From: Heracleum sosnowskyi
Taxonomy: Eukaryota; Streptophyta; Magnoliopsida; Apiales; Apiaceae
NCBI GenBank assembly: GCA_030848705.1
Contig: JAUIZM010000012.1
Location: 4,838,679-4,902,678 of the forward strand
Length of the DNA: 64,000 nt
Direction: 5' to 3'
Shown here piece by piece: positions 20,762 through 32,904 of this stretch (position 1 is the stretch's first letter; every line of letters begins with the position of its first letter). Made by a program: the position numbers and the translations under genes. The notes under the pieces were generated by a model. The model made no database searches. It saw only the letters and a list, made by a program, of their open reading frames with translations, and had not been told where the DNA came from.

Positions 20762-20895
20762 AGTCTGACTGTAAGTTTTTAAAGTTTTCTGTTCTAAGTA
20801 AAAGTTAAACTCTGATATGTTATAAACACTGCATTTGTTATATGTTTTGACATCATCAATTATCTTTTAACTTGTACATTTTTATTATGCACAAG

Positions 20896-20905
20896 TTGGG
20901 GGAGA
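20896..20905 (+). other. Polypurine tract of Copia element 2
   Basis: TTGGGGGAGA directly precedes the 3' LTR by one base, the site where plus-strand DNA synthesis is primed. Confidence 0.88.
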
Positions 20906-20906
20906 T

Positions 20907-21401
20907 TGTTAGATATAATTGCTGATGATTTCTTATCAGTGTTTAAGCAACAGGTACTCATCAGAGTTTACTAGAAGCCAGTCAGAGTTTGTTAAAGTCT
21001 GACGGGGTGAGAGTTTACTTTAGCTGTCGGTGCTAATATGAAGATTCTAGAAGCAATATATCTTGAAGATGGAAAGAAGCAAGATATATTGAGACAGATA
21101 AGGAAACGGAACAGAAGACAGAAGCAATCCTAATTTGATATAAATTGTATAGCTAATTTATAGGAATATCAATTAGAGATTGGTTCTATGTAGCTGTGTA
21201 CTATATAAGCACAGATAGGTTAACCCTAAAAGGGATACGAATACTGAATACATTATTTTTGTAACCTAGAAGCTCTCTGTGATACTTTACATCACTGAGA
21301 GAAGAGTTATTTAATATAATTCAGTTTATTGTTCATAAACGGAGTTCTTGATTGTTATTCTCATACATATATTGATTATATATTGTGTATTCGGCCTAAC
21401 A
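20907..21401 (+). repeat. 3' LTR of Copia element 2
   Basis: 495 bp, same length as the 5' LTR and differing at about eight positions by hand comparison. It is preceded by the polypurine tract TTGGGGGAGA (20896-20905). Confidence 0.95.
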
Positions 21402-23211
21402 CTAAATTACAAATTGCATCGTCTATTGTACAAATTTCACCATAAATTAATATACTCGACAATTTTTACGTCATCTTTTCATATATGGGGTTGAACTTGA
21501 GATTTTTTTAAATAAAAATGTTAATTTAAGGACATTTGGGTCGAAAATATATATAACCGAATGTTTTAACTTTTTTTAAACATTTTTAAAAGTAACAGAC
21601 GAATGTTTTTTATATCTATATCATGTTTGTAACATGTATTTTGCAAATGTAACCATACTAGAAGAAATAATCAATTTAAAAAATTACGTGTACAAAATAC
21701 TTTAAATTTGACACGTTAGAATTTGGATTATTTTAACATTGTAAATTATATATATATATATATATTTGTATATGGTTTAGATTTTATATATTATAAATTA
21801 TAAATTATAAATTGCATCATCTACTATACTAATATGTACGTAACTTAATACATTTAACAATTTTTAAGTAATTTTTTTTTATTTTTATGATTGGATTTAC
21901 GATTTAAAATAATAATGATGTGAATTTGAAGATGTTTGGGTGAAAAATATATAATCCAATTAATAGATATGATATTTAAATTTTGGACTCGATATTGGTT
22001 ATAAGTTAAATGATAACATATAAAAATAAGTATTTTAAAAAACACAACATATAAGATAAGTAAGTACACAAAATGTTATAAAATTGGTCCGAAAACAATA
22101 GATAATGATATTTATTTGTATCAAGTAGATAATGACTCAGATTTTGCATCATCTATCATGTCAATTTGTACATATGTTAATATACTTAAAAAATTTATGT
22201 AATTTTTTTTTCATCTGTATGGTTAGATCTACAATTTCAAAAAAATATATTGTGAATTTAAGGTGTTTGGGTCGCCAATATATATATAATCAAATTAATC
22301 GATATGAGATTTGAATTTTGAACTCGATATCAGTTATCACTTCAATAATTACATTAAATACATATATATAGTCAAGTTAAAACACATTTTTACAAGTAAA
22401 CGATGATCATATATAAAAAAAATTGAATTAAAATTTGTAACTGTAAAACGATATTCCAAACACATTATTAAAGAATTCACTAAGTGTGTTCATATAATTT
22501 AGTATAGCGACGGACACATGAGAGTAGTGCATAATGAGTTCCCAATTAAAAAAATGAAACAAATAGGTGGCATGAATACTCTAGACTACAATTGGTACTA
22601 TCTCCCGAGTATTTATCACAAACTCAGGTCATACGGGGTGTGCATAGATGCGCCGACCTTCCGTTTATTTTTAAAATCCTCAATCTCATTCATACGTGTT
22701 CTATTATCTAACAACAACATTGTGTGCATTTAACCATTCATAATGTAGACTAATAAATCGATCGCTGAAAAACAGACAACAACCGCTTTCTAAGGTAAAA
22801 TTCCTATCTACAAATTAAATTGTACTTTCTAAAACACACAAAACTCTGGTAAACCTGCTTAATTATAATCACATGGAGAACAATAGTCCACTCGTGTTTT
22901 AAATTCTACATTGTTTCAATCTGTTCTCAGAATCAATATGTTTTCAAAATCAATAATACTCACAATGAACAAGTCTCATAACCTTGGCGCAATTACATTC
23001 ATGATTAAAAGTAATTACACTATTCGTCAACAAAATTCATTACTCTTCATTATGCACAACCATGCTTCTCATTTTACACTCTTGAACTTAAGACTACACA
23101 ATCCTCAAGTTAATAAAATCGATCTCGATCATCTTTCTTATCACAAAATTATTGACGTTTTTATGTAGGCCCGTGCCTTGCACGGGCTGTTACGCTAGTA
23201 TTAATATAATA

Positions 23212-23397
23212 AGGGAATTGATTACGAAGCTCAAAGTATTGATATTTAAGCTCCATGTTAATATTTATATCACTTAAATGTCCATTACTTTACTATTTAA
23301 GCTTCATCAAGTTCCATGGTATGATAGGTAATTATGTAATTTACATATGAAAACGGAGCTTAAATATCAACGCTCGGAGCTTATTTATCAATTCCCT
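23212..23397. mobile_element. Foldback MITE, about 186 bp
   Basis: The ends are inverted repeats of about 43 bases, beginning AGGGAATTGAT and including TTGATATTTAAGCTCC. The flanks repeat ataata (23206-23211 and 23398-23403), a possible target duplication, though AT-rich enough to be chance. It lies just after the 3' end of Helitron B. It has no coding capacity. Confidence 0.7.
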
Positions 23398-23403
23398 ATA
23401 ATA

Positions 23404-23774
23404 ATTATATGTTTACCGCTGTAGCACACTATACTATTAAGAGTGAGTTTTTGATTTTAATAAAGTAATATAGATTAAATCTTATTTAAATAATAAATTG
23501 TATTATACTAATTTAGAATTATTTTAATTATATTAAGATTATTAAGATCATAACTATATGTATACTGCGGTATACATGACATACCATACCATTAAAAGAT
23601 GTTCTGCTTTTAATAAAGAGTAAGTATAGATTTTTAATTTATATTAAAATAATTAAGATAAAAATAATATTTTAGAGAGTTTGACTGTTCACAGCGAAAG
23701 AGAAGAACTACGTACTGCTGTTTTCAGTGCACATAGGGAAGCAGTTTCGGACTATTTTGTGTGTATTTTACATA
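23404..23774. other. Intergenic, no gene seen
   Basis: AT-rich sequence. A GCGGTATACAT word near 23570 resembles the flank of the MULE-type MITE at 8005, suggesting that both derive from a common repeat. Nothing else supported. Confidence 0.4.
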
Positions 23775-26700
23775 CTAGCTTATAATCCGTGCGATGCACG
23801 GTTACTTAAATTTTATTTATAATTATTTTGTTTATAATTATATTTTTATTATCCATACAACATATGATTGTTTTTTTAATATTTATAATTATATTTATTT
23901 ATGAATATTTTAACATTTAGAAGTTATTAGTTTACAATGATTAAATTATTGTTAAAAAAGATTTAGCCAAAAAAGTTATAGTTAAAAATTTGATATTTAT
24001 TATATTTTACACGCTCAATTTAATATTTGTTTATATTGAGTTATAAAAATTAGATTTTGTCAATTTTATAGTCCACATGAAATTCACAAAATAATCTTTA
24101 ATTTAGTTGTGGTTTAATAGTTCTTTTTCAATTAAAAACTATTCTAAAACTAAAAAGAGAATAAAGTGACGAAATTCAATGTTGAGAATTCTATTCGATT
24201 TAGGAAATCTACTTATATGTAGTTTAGATTATTAGAATAGCCTTTATTAACCAAATCTAGTTTTTAATGTTAAATCTAACGGTTTTCACCTATCTATTTA
24301 ACATTAAAAGATTTTTATTATTTTGGTATTAAATGAGTTTCCTTATTTAATTACAACTATTTTTATGTTTTGACTTTTTAGAAAATCCAATCCTAATATA
24401 ATATCTTTTAACTTATATCATTTTTAGATAATAACTTTTTTTTATATGATATAATCTTGATCATGTATTTTTAAAAGTATTGGATCTTTGAGAATGTTTT
24501 GACGGTATTTAGGACCAAACTACCATGATAACATCATTAATTTTTCTTAATATTTATATTTTTTTAAAATATTTATTGCTAAAATATCATATACTCTTTT
24601 TTGTAATATGTTAAAGATGCGGGAACTTTGAACTTTTGAGAAAATAAATTATCAATTAAATTTTTTTTTTTTTGTAATAGTTCTTCTTTCTTTTAAAGTA
24701 GTACACCGTGATCAAAATTCTGGATAAATTTTATTTTTTATAGTATATCCTGTAAATATCTATGTTATTATATTAAAGACTAAATAATGAAAGTTTCTTA
24801 TAAGTTAAGTTTGGTCGCTTTGTTTGATCACTCAATCCATAATCGTTGGATCTTTCAAATTAAATTGTTGAAAAACGTTAGATATAACAGTAAAATTATC
24901 ATGTACAATGATCTAAGATTTGAATCTACCAACAACATATTAAAATTTATAGGTTTTTTTGAAAAATAAGAATTTTTTCATTTTTTCTTACAGACATATG
25001 TTATTTGATAATATTTTTTGTAAAGTACGATTTTTCAGAAAAGTACTATATTAATTGATTAACAAACTTTTAAAGTCTCGAATTTAATAATTTACAATGT
25101 ATATAGGTTAAAAAAGTTAGGTATGTTCTGTAGCTGAGTCTATAATTTCAAAATACGATTTTTTTTAATATGAATATAGTCCTGCTAACAATGAAATTAG
25201 GTCTCTGTGAGTGCTTATAAAACAAAATCACCATTTGCATATAATTTATTATTTAGTAATAAATTATATTTGATTAGTTATGATCTATAACTTAATAAAA
25301 TAGGATAAAAAATATGCACAATTTTATAAAATTTTATCCTCGTATTATTATATTCTTTGTTGATTTGAATTTTTCTTAGATTGATTTTAATTTTTGAACA
25401 TAGATTTCTAAATTTAAATTAGTTAGAAAAAAGTAATTAAATTGGCGTTAAAATAATGATGACATAATAATCATTATTAGAATTTAAATACTCACTTTAC
25501 TGATTTGGGCTTTATCTTGTGTTTTAAAAATCAGATTTTGACGATTTTACACCATAATTAAATTATTTTTAATTAAAAGATGGTTTAACAATTTTTATCT
25601 AACTGGAATTGTCCATGGAAGAGAAAAGAAAGTCACAAATATTTTACATGGAGAATTCTATTCAATATAGAAAACTTATTTATATTTGGTATATTTGGTT
25701 TAAATTATCAAAATACACTTTTTAGAATTTAAATATAATCCTATTATAAATAAAATACACTTTTTTAATATTTGATCAAACGATTTTCATTTATCTAGTT
25801 AAGATATAATAGTCCTTATTAATTTGGTTGTCACGATCAAAATTTTGGATAAATCCCTTTTATGCTTATTATATAAAAGAGTTTAATATAATAAGGATAT
25901 CAAGTACATACTGATATAAGTATCTTACTAACTGCTTTTATTTTTAATGTTTCAGTTTTATTTACAGTGTATATAAAATTTTAAAATACATTATTACTTT
26001 AAAATTATTAAACAGAATAAAAATTATGTTATGATTATATAAAATTTTATTCTCATATTATTATAGTCTTTATCGATTTGAATTTGTTCTTAATTTATTT
26101 TAATACTTTATTGAAAGAAAGATAAAATTTCTATATTTAAAAGAATTAGTGGAAAAATAAATAAATTGGTGCTACAATTATAAAAAAATATTTCTTAAAA
26201 TTTAGATAATTACTTTACTATTTGGGTTCTATCCTGAGTTTTAGAAATTGAATTTTGACGATTTTACAACCCATGTGAAACTAACGAAATTATCTTTAAT
26301 TTAATGATGATTTAATAATTATTATCTAACTTGACCTACCCATAAATCGAAAAGAAAAGATGGTTAAGTATTATATTCAAAATTATTGTTTATGAATATG
26401 AAACCCTCAATATTTTAATAATATTTTGATATTATCCTTTTATGTTTGTTATATGTAAAATAATATAATTATAATTTGGATTAATCAAATTGTTATGTTC
26501 CTTCAGAAAAAAAATGTTTAAATTTATTCATGTACATGAGTTCTCCTAAGTCTCTTATAACGCAGGGTCCACATGTATCATTGTTATATGATATACATGA
26601 GCATTATATTGATAATTTTAATATTATAATCGATATGAATTGTTATCTGATATTTGGTTTAACAATTATTATCTAACTCGAACTATACATAAATTAAAGA

Positions 26701-27409
26701 GAAAAGATATTTAAGAATTTTTTCATAGAAAAATTTTAAATTATCAAAATACACTTTTTAGTATTTAAATATAATTCTATTATTAATCAGATACACTTTT
26801 TAATATTAGATCTAACAATTCTCATAACAAAATTATCTTTAATTTAATGATGGTTTAATAATTATTATCTAACTGAAATTATCCATAAACTAAAGAGAAA
26901 AAATAATTACGATTTTTTTACATAAAGATTTTTATTCAATATAGAAAACCTATTTATAATTGGTTTAAATTTAAAAACAATTATTAAAATTTAGATAATC
27001 ACTTTACTGTTTGGGCTCTATCTTGAGTTTTAGACAACAGATTTTAACAATTTTACAGCCCACTCGAAACTAACAAAATTATCTTTAATTTAATGATGGT
27101 TTAATAATTATTATCTAACTGGAACTATCCATAAACTAAAGAGAAAAGATAATTACGATTTTTTACATAAAGATTTCTATTCAATATAGAAAACCTATTT
27201 ATAATTGGTTTAAATTATCAAAATACACCTTTTAGTATTTAAATACTATCCTATTATTAATCAAATACAATTTTTAATATTATATCTAACGGTCCTCATC
27301 TATTTGAATATTTATAGTTTTATAATCCAACGGATCATATACTTTTGGTAGTACAGTGACCGACCAAAGTTTTGGATAAGATCTCCCTTACGCTTATTAT
27401 ATATAAGGA
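23775..27409 (-). mobile_element. Helitron D (minus strand), repeat-expanded, non-autonomous
   Basis: The 3' end, reading on the minus strand, has a perfect 6-bp stem (CCGTGC/GCACGG, about 23788-23802) and CTAG at 23775-23778. The probable 5' end is TCCTTATATATAATAAGCG near 27409. Between them, units containing ATCTTTAATTTAATGATGG recur at about 24093, 25560, 26291, 26833 and 27080, and 5'-end-like words (AAAATTTTGGATAA) recur at about 24712, 25838 and 27370. The element therefore looks like a stack of partial Helitron copies. No Rep/helicase gene is visible. Confidence 0.6.
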
Positions 27410-27920
27410 GTTAATTGTATATAGGCGTCAACAAACTTTGCAGGATGTTATTTTGGGGGCGAATTTACGTTCAGCTCTCATCCCCCAGTCCCGGAACCTA
27501 AACTTTCCGGGGGGGTTTTTTTTTTGGCTAAATAAGTAACTTTGTAGGAACTTGAGATTCAATGTTGTTCAGGTACGGTAGCACATTTGATGCAATGATC
27601 CATGTCCAAAGTTTTATTGGGCTCGCGGTTGTTGCGGTGGAGAAGATTTCAGATTTTCAATTCTCAAATTCAGTTTCATTTAGCAATGAATGCAAAATTT
27701 AACTTAAACCGTGTTCTCTGTGAGCAGCTGCAGCTCCTTGATAAATATTGCAGCACAAGTCCTTGTAAATATGAATTGTTCTCTTATTTGACGTCACAGG
27801 CAAAATGGAGCCAAGAAAAACTTTAAACTAACCAAACAGAAACAATGGAGTTCCTTATTTAAGTACAAGATAACTTACCAACAACTAGAAAATCACATCC
27901 TTAGTTATGGAACAGTGCAT
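27410..27920. other. Intergenic between Helitron D and RLP2
   Basis: It includes a C-rich/G-rich patch and a T homopolymer near 27480-27525. A 74-codon plus-strand frame at 27602-27826 shows no motif or coding character and is left out. The last 80 bases are the 3' flank shared with other RLP copies (AATCACATC near 27892). Confidence 0.5.
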
Positions 27921-30598
27921 TCAGAAATAACAACATGCAACACCAAGTCTTGTTTCCTGGTTTCGAAAAATCTGCCTCTTCCGCCTCTTGTTCTTTTGTG
28001 TCCCTCCATAGCTCTGAACAATTTGATCAATTAGCCAAGGGTGTGTATCTGTTGAAATGTTTCCCATAACAAACCCAACTACAAGCCCACTTCCAAGTCC
28101 TGCAAATAAAAATATCCAGTCCAATGCACTTGGAAACTTATCATCATTTTGATCATCCTCATTTTCATCATGGATACTGTCATCTTTATCAGCTGGTGGT
28201 GAATGCACAGTTCCACATTCCTTAGATAATGGGAATCCACAAAGTCCCGAGTTAGCCACGTATGAATTGTTGTCAAATGTTTTAAACTGCGGGCCTTGTG
28301 GTATGTGACCACTTAGGAGGTTGTGAGACACATTAAAGAAAGCGAGAAAATTGAGCTGGGCTGCTAACTGTTGAGGGATGATTCCTGAGAGCTTGTTCTG
28401 TGAAAGGTCCAATGATTCAAGCTGTGTTAGATTCCCGAGTGACAGAGGAATTGGACCGATGAGCTCATTGTTTGAAAGATCGAGCAACTCAAGCGCCTGT
28501 AGACTTCCAAAAGATTCTGGAATCTGCCCTGTAAATTTGTTACTTGAAAGGTCAATAGCAGTGAAAATGTTTAAAATTTTATAGTACTCTGTTTTTACAC
28601 CTTTATTTGTTAGAGTTATATAACCCCGATATGAAAGACTCCACTGCGCACTCTGAGTTACAAATGTTATATCAGGGTTCATATAAAATTGTATGTCTGG
28701 ACTGAAGACTTTCATCGCATATACTGAATTGTATATCAGTATCTTGTATATTATCACCATCACACCATGAAATTTGTTGGAATGCAGTAGGAGAACTTGT
28801 AATCGCGGAAGAGACCCGAGCCAAATGGGGAAACTTTGTTCAATCTGATTATTTGATAGATCCAAAATCTGCAGCATTTTACAATTAGACAATGATTTTG
28901 GTACTTCCCCTGTTAATTGGTTTTGACTTAGATACATCACTTTTAAGTTGCATTCTTTTGTGTATGTTTGAGGAACTGTGCCAGAGAAGTTGTTGTCTTG
29001 GAGAATAAGGCCTTCCAAAGTGTTGCCAAGACAATGAGGAATTCGTCCACTCATGTTGTTATTTGACAAATCTAATATTTTGAGAGACATGACGCTACAC
29101 ATCATGGATTCCCTTCCAGCATATTGTCTCTTAGTTCTACAATTCTTAAACTCTTACCGGGAAGAACAACTGGATTGTGTTCCATGGCCGTTAAGAAGTT
29201 AACAGAAAGTTCAATTGCCTCGAGATGATCACTTGCATTCCATATCCAGTGTGGTACTTTACCTTGGATATTGTTGTCTCTGAGGAATAGTATTTCTAAA
29301 TTTGTCTGGAATTGAAGAAAATATGGGACTTCTCGGAGGTTACAGGAACCCAGTTGTAATATTCGAAGCTTTGGAAGAGTGAAGTTAATGTGATGGTCAG
29401 TAAGTAGCGTTATTTTGTTATAAGATAGACTGAGAAAGGTAAGTTTTTTAAGACTCAAGAAAATCTCAGCCTCTACTGTACCACTAAGGTTATTATTAGA
29501 AAGAGAAAGACTTTCAAGATTCTTGAGTTGAGTGAATGAGCTTGGAATCAGGCCTCTTAGTCCATTTCTGGCCAACAATAATGTATTTAAGTGGGTCATG
29601 TTCATCAGGCTCAACGGAATCTCCCCAGTAAAGTAATTAGACTGAAGGTTAAGAAAAGTAAGTTGGGTTAGATTTGCAAGAGATGGTGGGATATCGCCAA
29701 ATAGATAGGAATCATGAAGCCGCAACACACGAAGTTTAGTTAGCTTGTCAACCCAAGAAAACTTCCCTGGTTTATTGAACTTGTTAGAGGAAAGTGTTAA
29801 GTAAGTGAGTTGGGTCAAGTTACCAATTGAGGCCGGAATTGATCCTGAGAAAGAGCATCCGCCGAGTTGCAAGCTAGTCAGGGACTGCAGATTTCCGACT
29901 GAGGCTGGTATGTTACCTGAGAAATTTGTGGAAGCAAGTTCCAGAGCCCTTAAGGAGCTTGTTTGGTTAAACTCTGGAAGATAACCAGTGAGATATTGAT
30001 TGCCACTTACATTAAGAACAAACAGATGTGGTAAATGGAAAATGTCAACTGGAAAGTCATTGTACAAATTGTTTCCGAATAGATCAAGGGAGGTCAATAT
30101 GGACAATCTTGATAGTTCATTTGGGATTTGGCCAGAGAAACCAGACATAGAGAGATTAAGACTGGATAAACTTGAAAGATGGGTAATTTCAGGTGGCACT
30201 GGAGAGTTACCGAAGTCATTGTCAGCCAAGTTTAGGGTCTGGAGGTGAACAAGGCTAAAGATGGTGCTACTGGAACGAAGAGTGCCATGGAGGAAACTGC
30301 TGCTGAGGTGAAGACCAATGACATAACCAGTCTTTTCGTCGCACTCAACCCCATACCACGAGCAGAAATCGCTACTACCTTCTCCTCTAGCCATCCAAGA
30401 TTCAGTCTTTGGGTAAGCAGAGGAATAGTAAGAAGCGGACTTGTTAAGAGAAAGGCTTTGCTTAAAGTTTAACAGGGCAGATCTCTCATGGTCGTGACAC
30501 AGCATAGTAGTTATCGTATTCATAGCAACAATAACAACATGAGGAGAGTATAGAAGAAAAAGGAATAGAGAGAGTTTGAAGCTAAATGGCGCTGCCAT
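27921..30598 (-). pseudogene. RLP2: Cf-type receptor-like protein gene with an out-of-frame deletion
   Basis: ATG at 30598 starts a signal peptide (MAAPFSFKLSLFLFLLYS). An N-terminal cap follows (CHDHERSALLNFKQSL, then CSWYGVECDE), then about 16 LRRs to 29102. There the frame ends within a GNP-stop. The next frame opens at ATG 29105 and continues with LRRs, island domain, NSGLCGFPL cap, an Asp-rich spacer, a membrane helix (WIFLFAGLGSGLVVGFVMG) and a basic KNKRRKRQ tail. Compared with RLP3, about 23 codons (the LPVPPP segment and part of one LRR) are missing at 29102-29105, leaving a frameshift. A second, in-frame shortening before the island domain (about 28730-28770) removes one LRR. The first frame could only give a secreted LRR fragment without an anchor. 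Confidence 0.9.
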
Positions 30599-31119
30599 GA
30601 CATATAATTAACTACAGTTTGTCTGAACTCTAATGATATGAGCATGCTGTTTCAATCTTATTGAGTAGCTATTTAGATTAGTAGGTTGAGTAAATAAGAT
30701 CAAAACAAGTTGGTACATCAACTCCCAACCAATTTGGTAAATTCTTGAGAGTATAGCAGACAAGAAATAAACGGTGTTAAATGCAATTTAATGTATGAGA
30801 TTTAGTCTCAAGTTTTGCAAGAACTTTCTGTCCCTTGTGTAAAAAAGACTTCTAATTTTTAGTTGGTGAAGTCAGAAAATTAAATTTTATAATCTTAATA
30901 CTCGTTACAGTCTTAATTTTAGGTGGACAAGTATGAAAATTAGAAGCAGAGGCCCCTGCACCAAGACCACTTCTATTTATCAACAAATTGTATTAACTAA
31001 TGAAAGCATAAAGCAAAAAAGTAAGCAACAGTCAAATTTCCCTATTAAATTTATCTGCATAATTCAACAATTAGTATCAAATCAATCAAGGGTCAAGATA
31101 TAATTTTCTTGGTGCAAAA
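30599..31119. other. Upstream region of RLP2, no gene seen
   Basis: No conserved frame and no convincing TATA element close to the RLP2 ATG. AT-rich. Confidence 0.4.
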
Positions 31120-31413
31120 AGTAAAAAGCTTTACCGAAAAAGTAGAAAGATGGTGCTTCTGGAAGTAAGGTACCAGAGGACATAATCAGTGGTTTCATTG
31201 CCTTCCAATTAGATTCAGTCTTTGGGTAAGCAGAGGATACACTGGAGGCGGAACTATTAAGAGAAAGCCTTTCTTGAAATGTAACAAAGCAGACCTCTTG
31301 TGACTGTCGCACAATGTAGCAGTAGAGTGCGTCAAATTATTCGCCATAGTAACAACACAAAGACAGAACATAAAAAACAAGAACATGGAGGTTTTAAGGC
31401 TATATGGCTTCAT
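31120..31413 (-). pseudogene. RLP N-terminal remnant (signal peptide and N-cap)
   Basis: From ATG 31413 the minus strand reads a hydrophobic signal peptide (MKPYSLKTSMFLFFMFC) and then CDSHKRSALLHFK, the first part of the RLP N-terminal cap. A frameshift near 31270 follows; the next frame continues with SLNSSAS and AYPKTES as in RLP2. Similarity then fades by about 31120. It is a broken start of an RLP closest to RLP2, with no LRR region. Confidence 0.8.
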
Positions 31414-32354
31414 AGCATATATTTTGATACAATGATTACACTCAAAAGACGTCCGAAAATGAGGAACTTGTTTGTATGAATTTGAGGCATGTTCAAATTT
31501 GCCAAAGAGAAAAAAAAGAGTTGGCATTTTCAGAGTTGGCGAATATATGTGTATAAAATGTTTAAAGTATGTCTTGCAGGGAGCACAGAAAACCCATGAT
31601 CTCCTTTCGTGCATGAAATCACACCAACAATCATTCCACACTTAATAAAATTTATTGCAATATACCCTCTTCTACTTTTCCGGTATTGTAGTTTTAGAGT
31701 TGCTGTAGAGGCTTATTTAATGAAGCTACAAGTGTTTCTAGCCAAATGCACTGAGAATCCAGTCTTTTTTTGGCTCACAAAGCAAAGACACAGCTGCAAT
31801 AGTATTATGCTCTTGGGTGGCCTGCAGGGGTGAGGAACCATGAATTCGTTTCTAAAAGTTGAAGGGAAAGGATTGTGCATACAGAAGCCAGCGGAAAATT
31901 AAACACTATTTTACCAACATGCTCTCAAAAGAAGAATAAGATATGGAAATTATATAAGACGATTTATAACACGAAACAGTTGTTAATCTAAAAAGTCTTC
32001 ACTTGAGCGTACAGAACTGGAAACTCTTTATAAAGATCAAAGAGATAAATGTATCAAACAGTGTGGATCAGAGATACTACTTGTTACAGATTTAAAAATA
32101 GCTGAGTATAGCATTCGTCGGAAAAATATATAAATTTTGGAAACTTGTACTACTTGTGAGAGCTTGTTAATTTGTCAACTCGTATAGACAAAGTTCTGTA
32201 GAACAATTGTACCCTCATAATATTTGATCTTGTATATAGGTTTCTGAAGTTTGTAGTTTATGCATAATTATGTGGTGTGGAGAAGCAGAAGTAAGAGCAA
32301 CTAAATGTTTTCAAATTTAACTGTATTTTACATTTAATGTCACACACATCAAGT
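31414..32354. other. Intergenic, no gene seen
   Basis: AT-rich; no conserved frames or repeat ends recognised. Confidence 0.4.
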
Positions 32355-32904
32355 ACAAGCAGGCCTGGTAGATTAAAAATGCCAATCGGAAAGCCTCCAT
32401 GCAATTAGTTGTGAGACAGATCAAGGGAAGTCAATTTGGACATTCCTGACAACTTGAGTGGAATTTGGCCAGAAAATGAAGAGCACGAGAGGTTTATAGA
32501 GGATAAACTTGAAAGATGGGAGATCTCGGGTGGGATTGGAGAGTTCATGAAGTTAATTTCTGCAAGGTTTAGGTTCTGAAGGTGAACAAAGCTGAACAGG
32601 GAGCTGTTGGAGTGAAGAGTAGCATGTATTAGACTGCTACTGAGGTCAAGACCAATAATGTGTCCGGTAGCATCATCACACTTAACCCCATCCCACGAGC
32701 AGCTATTACTGCTGCTATTTTCTCTGGCCTTCTAGGAGGCAGTCTTCATGTAAGTAGATGACTCAGAAGAGGCTAAAAGGCTTTGCTTAAAATGTAAAAG
32801 AGCAGACCTCTGGTTACCGTGGCACAACATTGTACTAGTGATATCATGAAGAGAGTATAGAAGAAGCAAGAGCAGTAAGAGTTTAAAGCTATGTGACGCT
32901 GCCA
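32355..32904 (-). pseudogene. RLP N-terminal orphan fragment
   Basis: From ATG 32904 the minus strand follows RLP3 closely: signal peptide, CHGNQRSALLHFKQSL, then a TAG replacing the conserved Trp codon near 32734, CSWDGVKCDD, and the first LRRs. Similarity ends at about 32355, near the same LRR at which RLP1 begins. A second stop lies near 32407. The fragment has the upstream flank of RLP3 (GGCAGATAATCAA). It holds roughly the part that RLP1 lacks. Confidence 0.88.

Larger units (their letters stand above)
12096..21401 (+). mobile_element. Sirevirus-like Ty1/Copia retrotransposon 2, full length (9.3 kb)
   Basis: Two 495-bp LTRs (12096-12590, 20907-21401) with TGTTAG/CTAACA ends are flanked by a perfect 5-bp duplication ctaaa (12091-12095, 21402-21406). 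A Met-tRNA PBS and a TTGGGGGAGA polypurine tract adjoin the LTRs. Domain order is gag, protease, integrase, RT, RNase H (Copia), with a long extra 3' coding region as in Sireviruses. By my count about 8 of 495 LTR positions differ, so it is relatively young. The coding region carries at least four lesions (near 14127, 14942, 16145 and 17414), so it is not autonomous. Confidence 0.93.
11115..23198 (+). mobile_element. Helitron B, non-autonomous, interrupted by a Sirevirus-like element
   Basis: It begins directly after the CTAG of Helitron A with TTACTATATATTAAATG and the same CAACACAAGGGCAAAA opening, and ends with an 8-bp hairpin (23169-23187) and CTAG (23195-23198). A 9.3 kb retroelement (12096-21401) sits inside with the target ctaaa duplicated, so true Helitron length is roughly 2.8 kb. 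The interior carries several degenerate tandem units (about 11230, 11720, 21590 and later) sharing AACCAT-CTA and TAAATTTGAC blocks. No Rep/helicase gene is visible. Confidence 0.75.

Noticed and set aside
22518..23168. Several short plus-strand ORFs in the 3' half of Helitron B
   Set aside because: The homologous segment in Helitron A (10348-11114) does not preserve the frames, so they are chance openings in a non-coding element.
27602..27826. 74-codon plus-strand ORF upstream of RLP2's 3' end
   Set aside because: No domain, no repeat of it elsewhere in the window, and composition like the surrounding non-coding DNA; likely chance.
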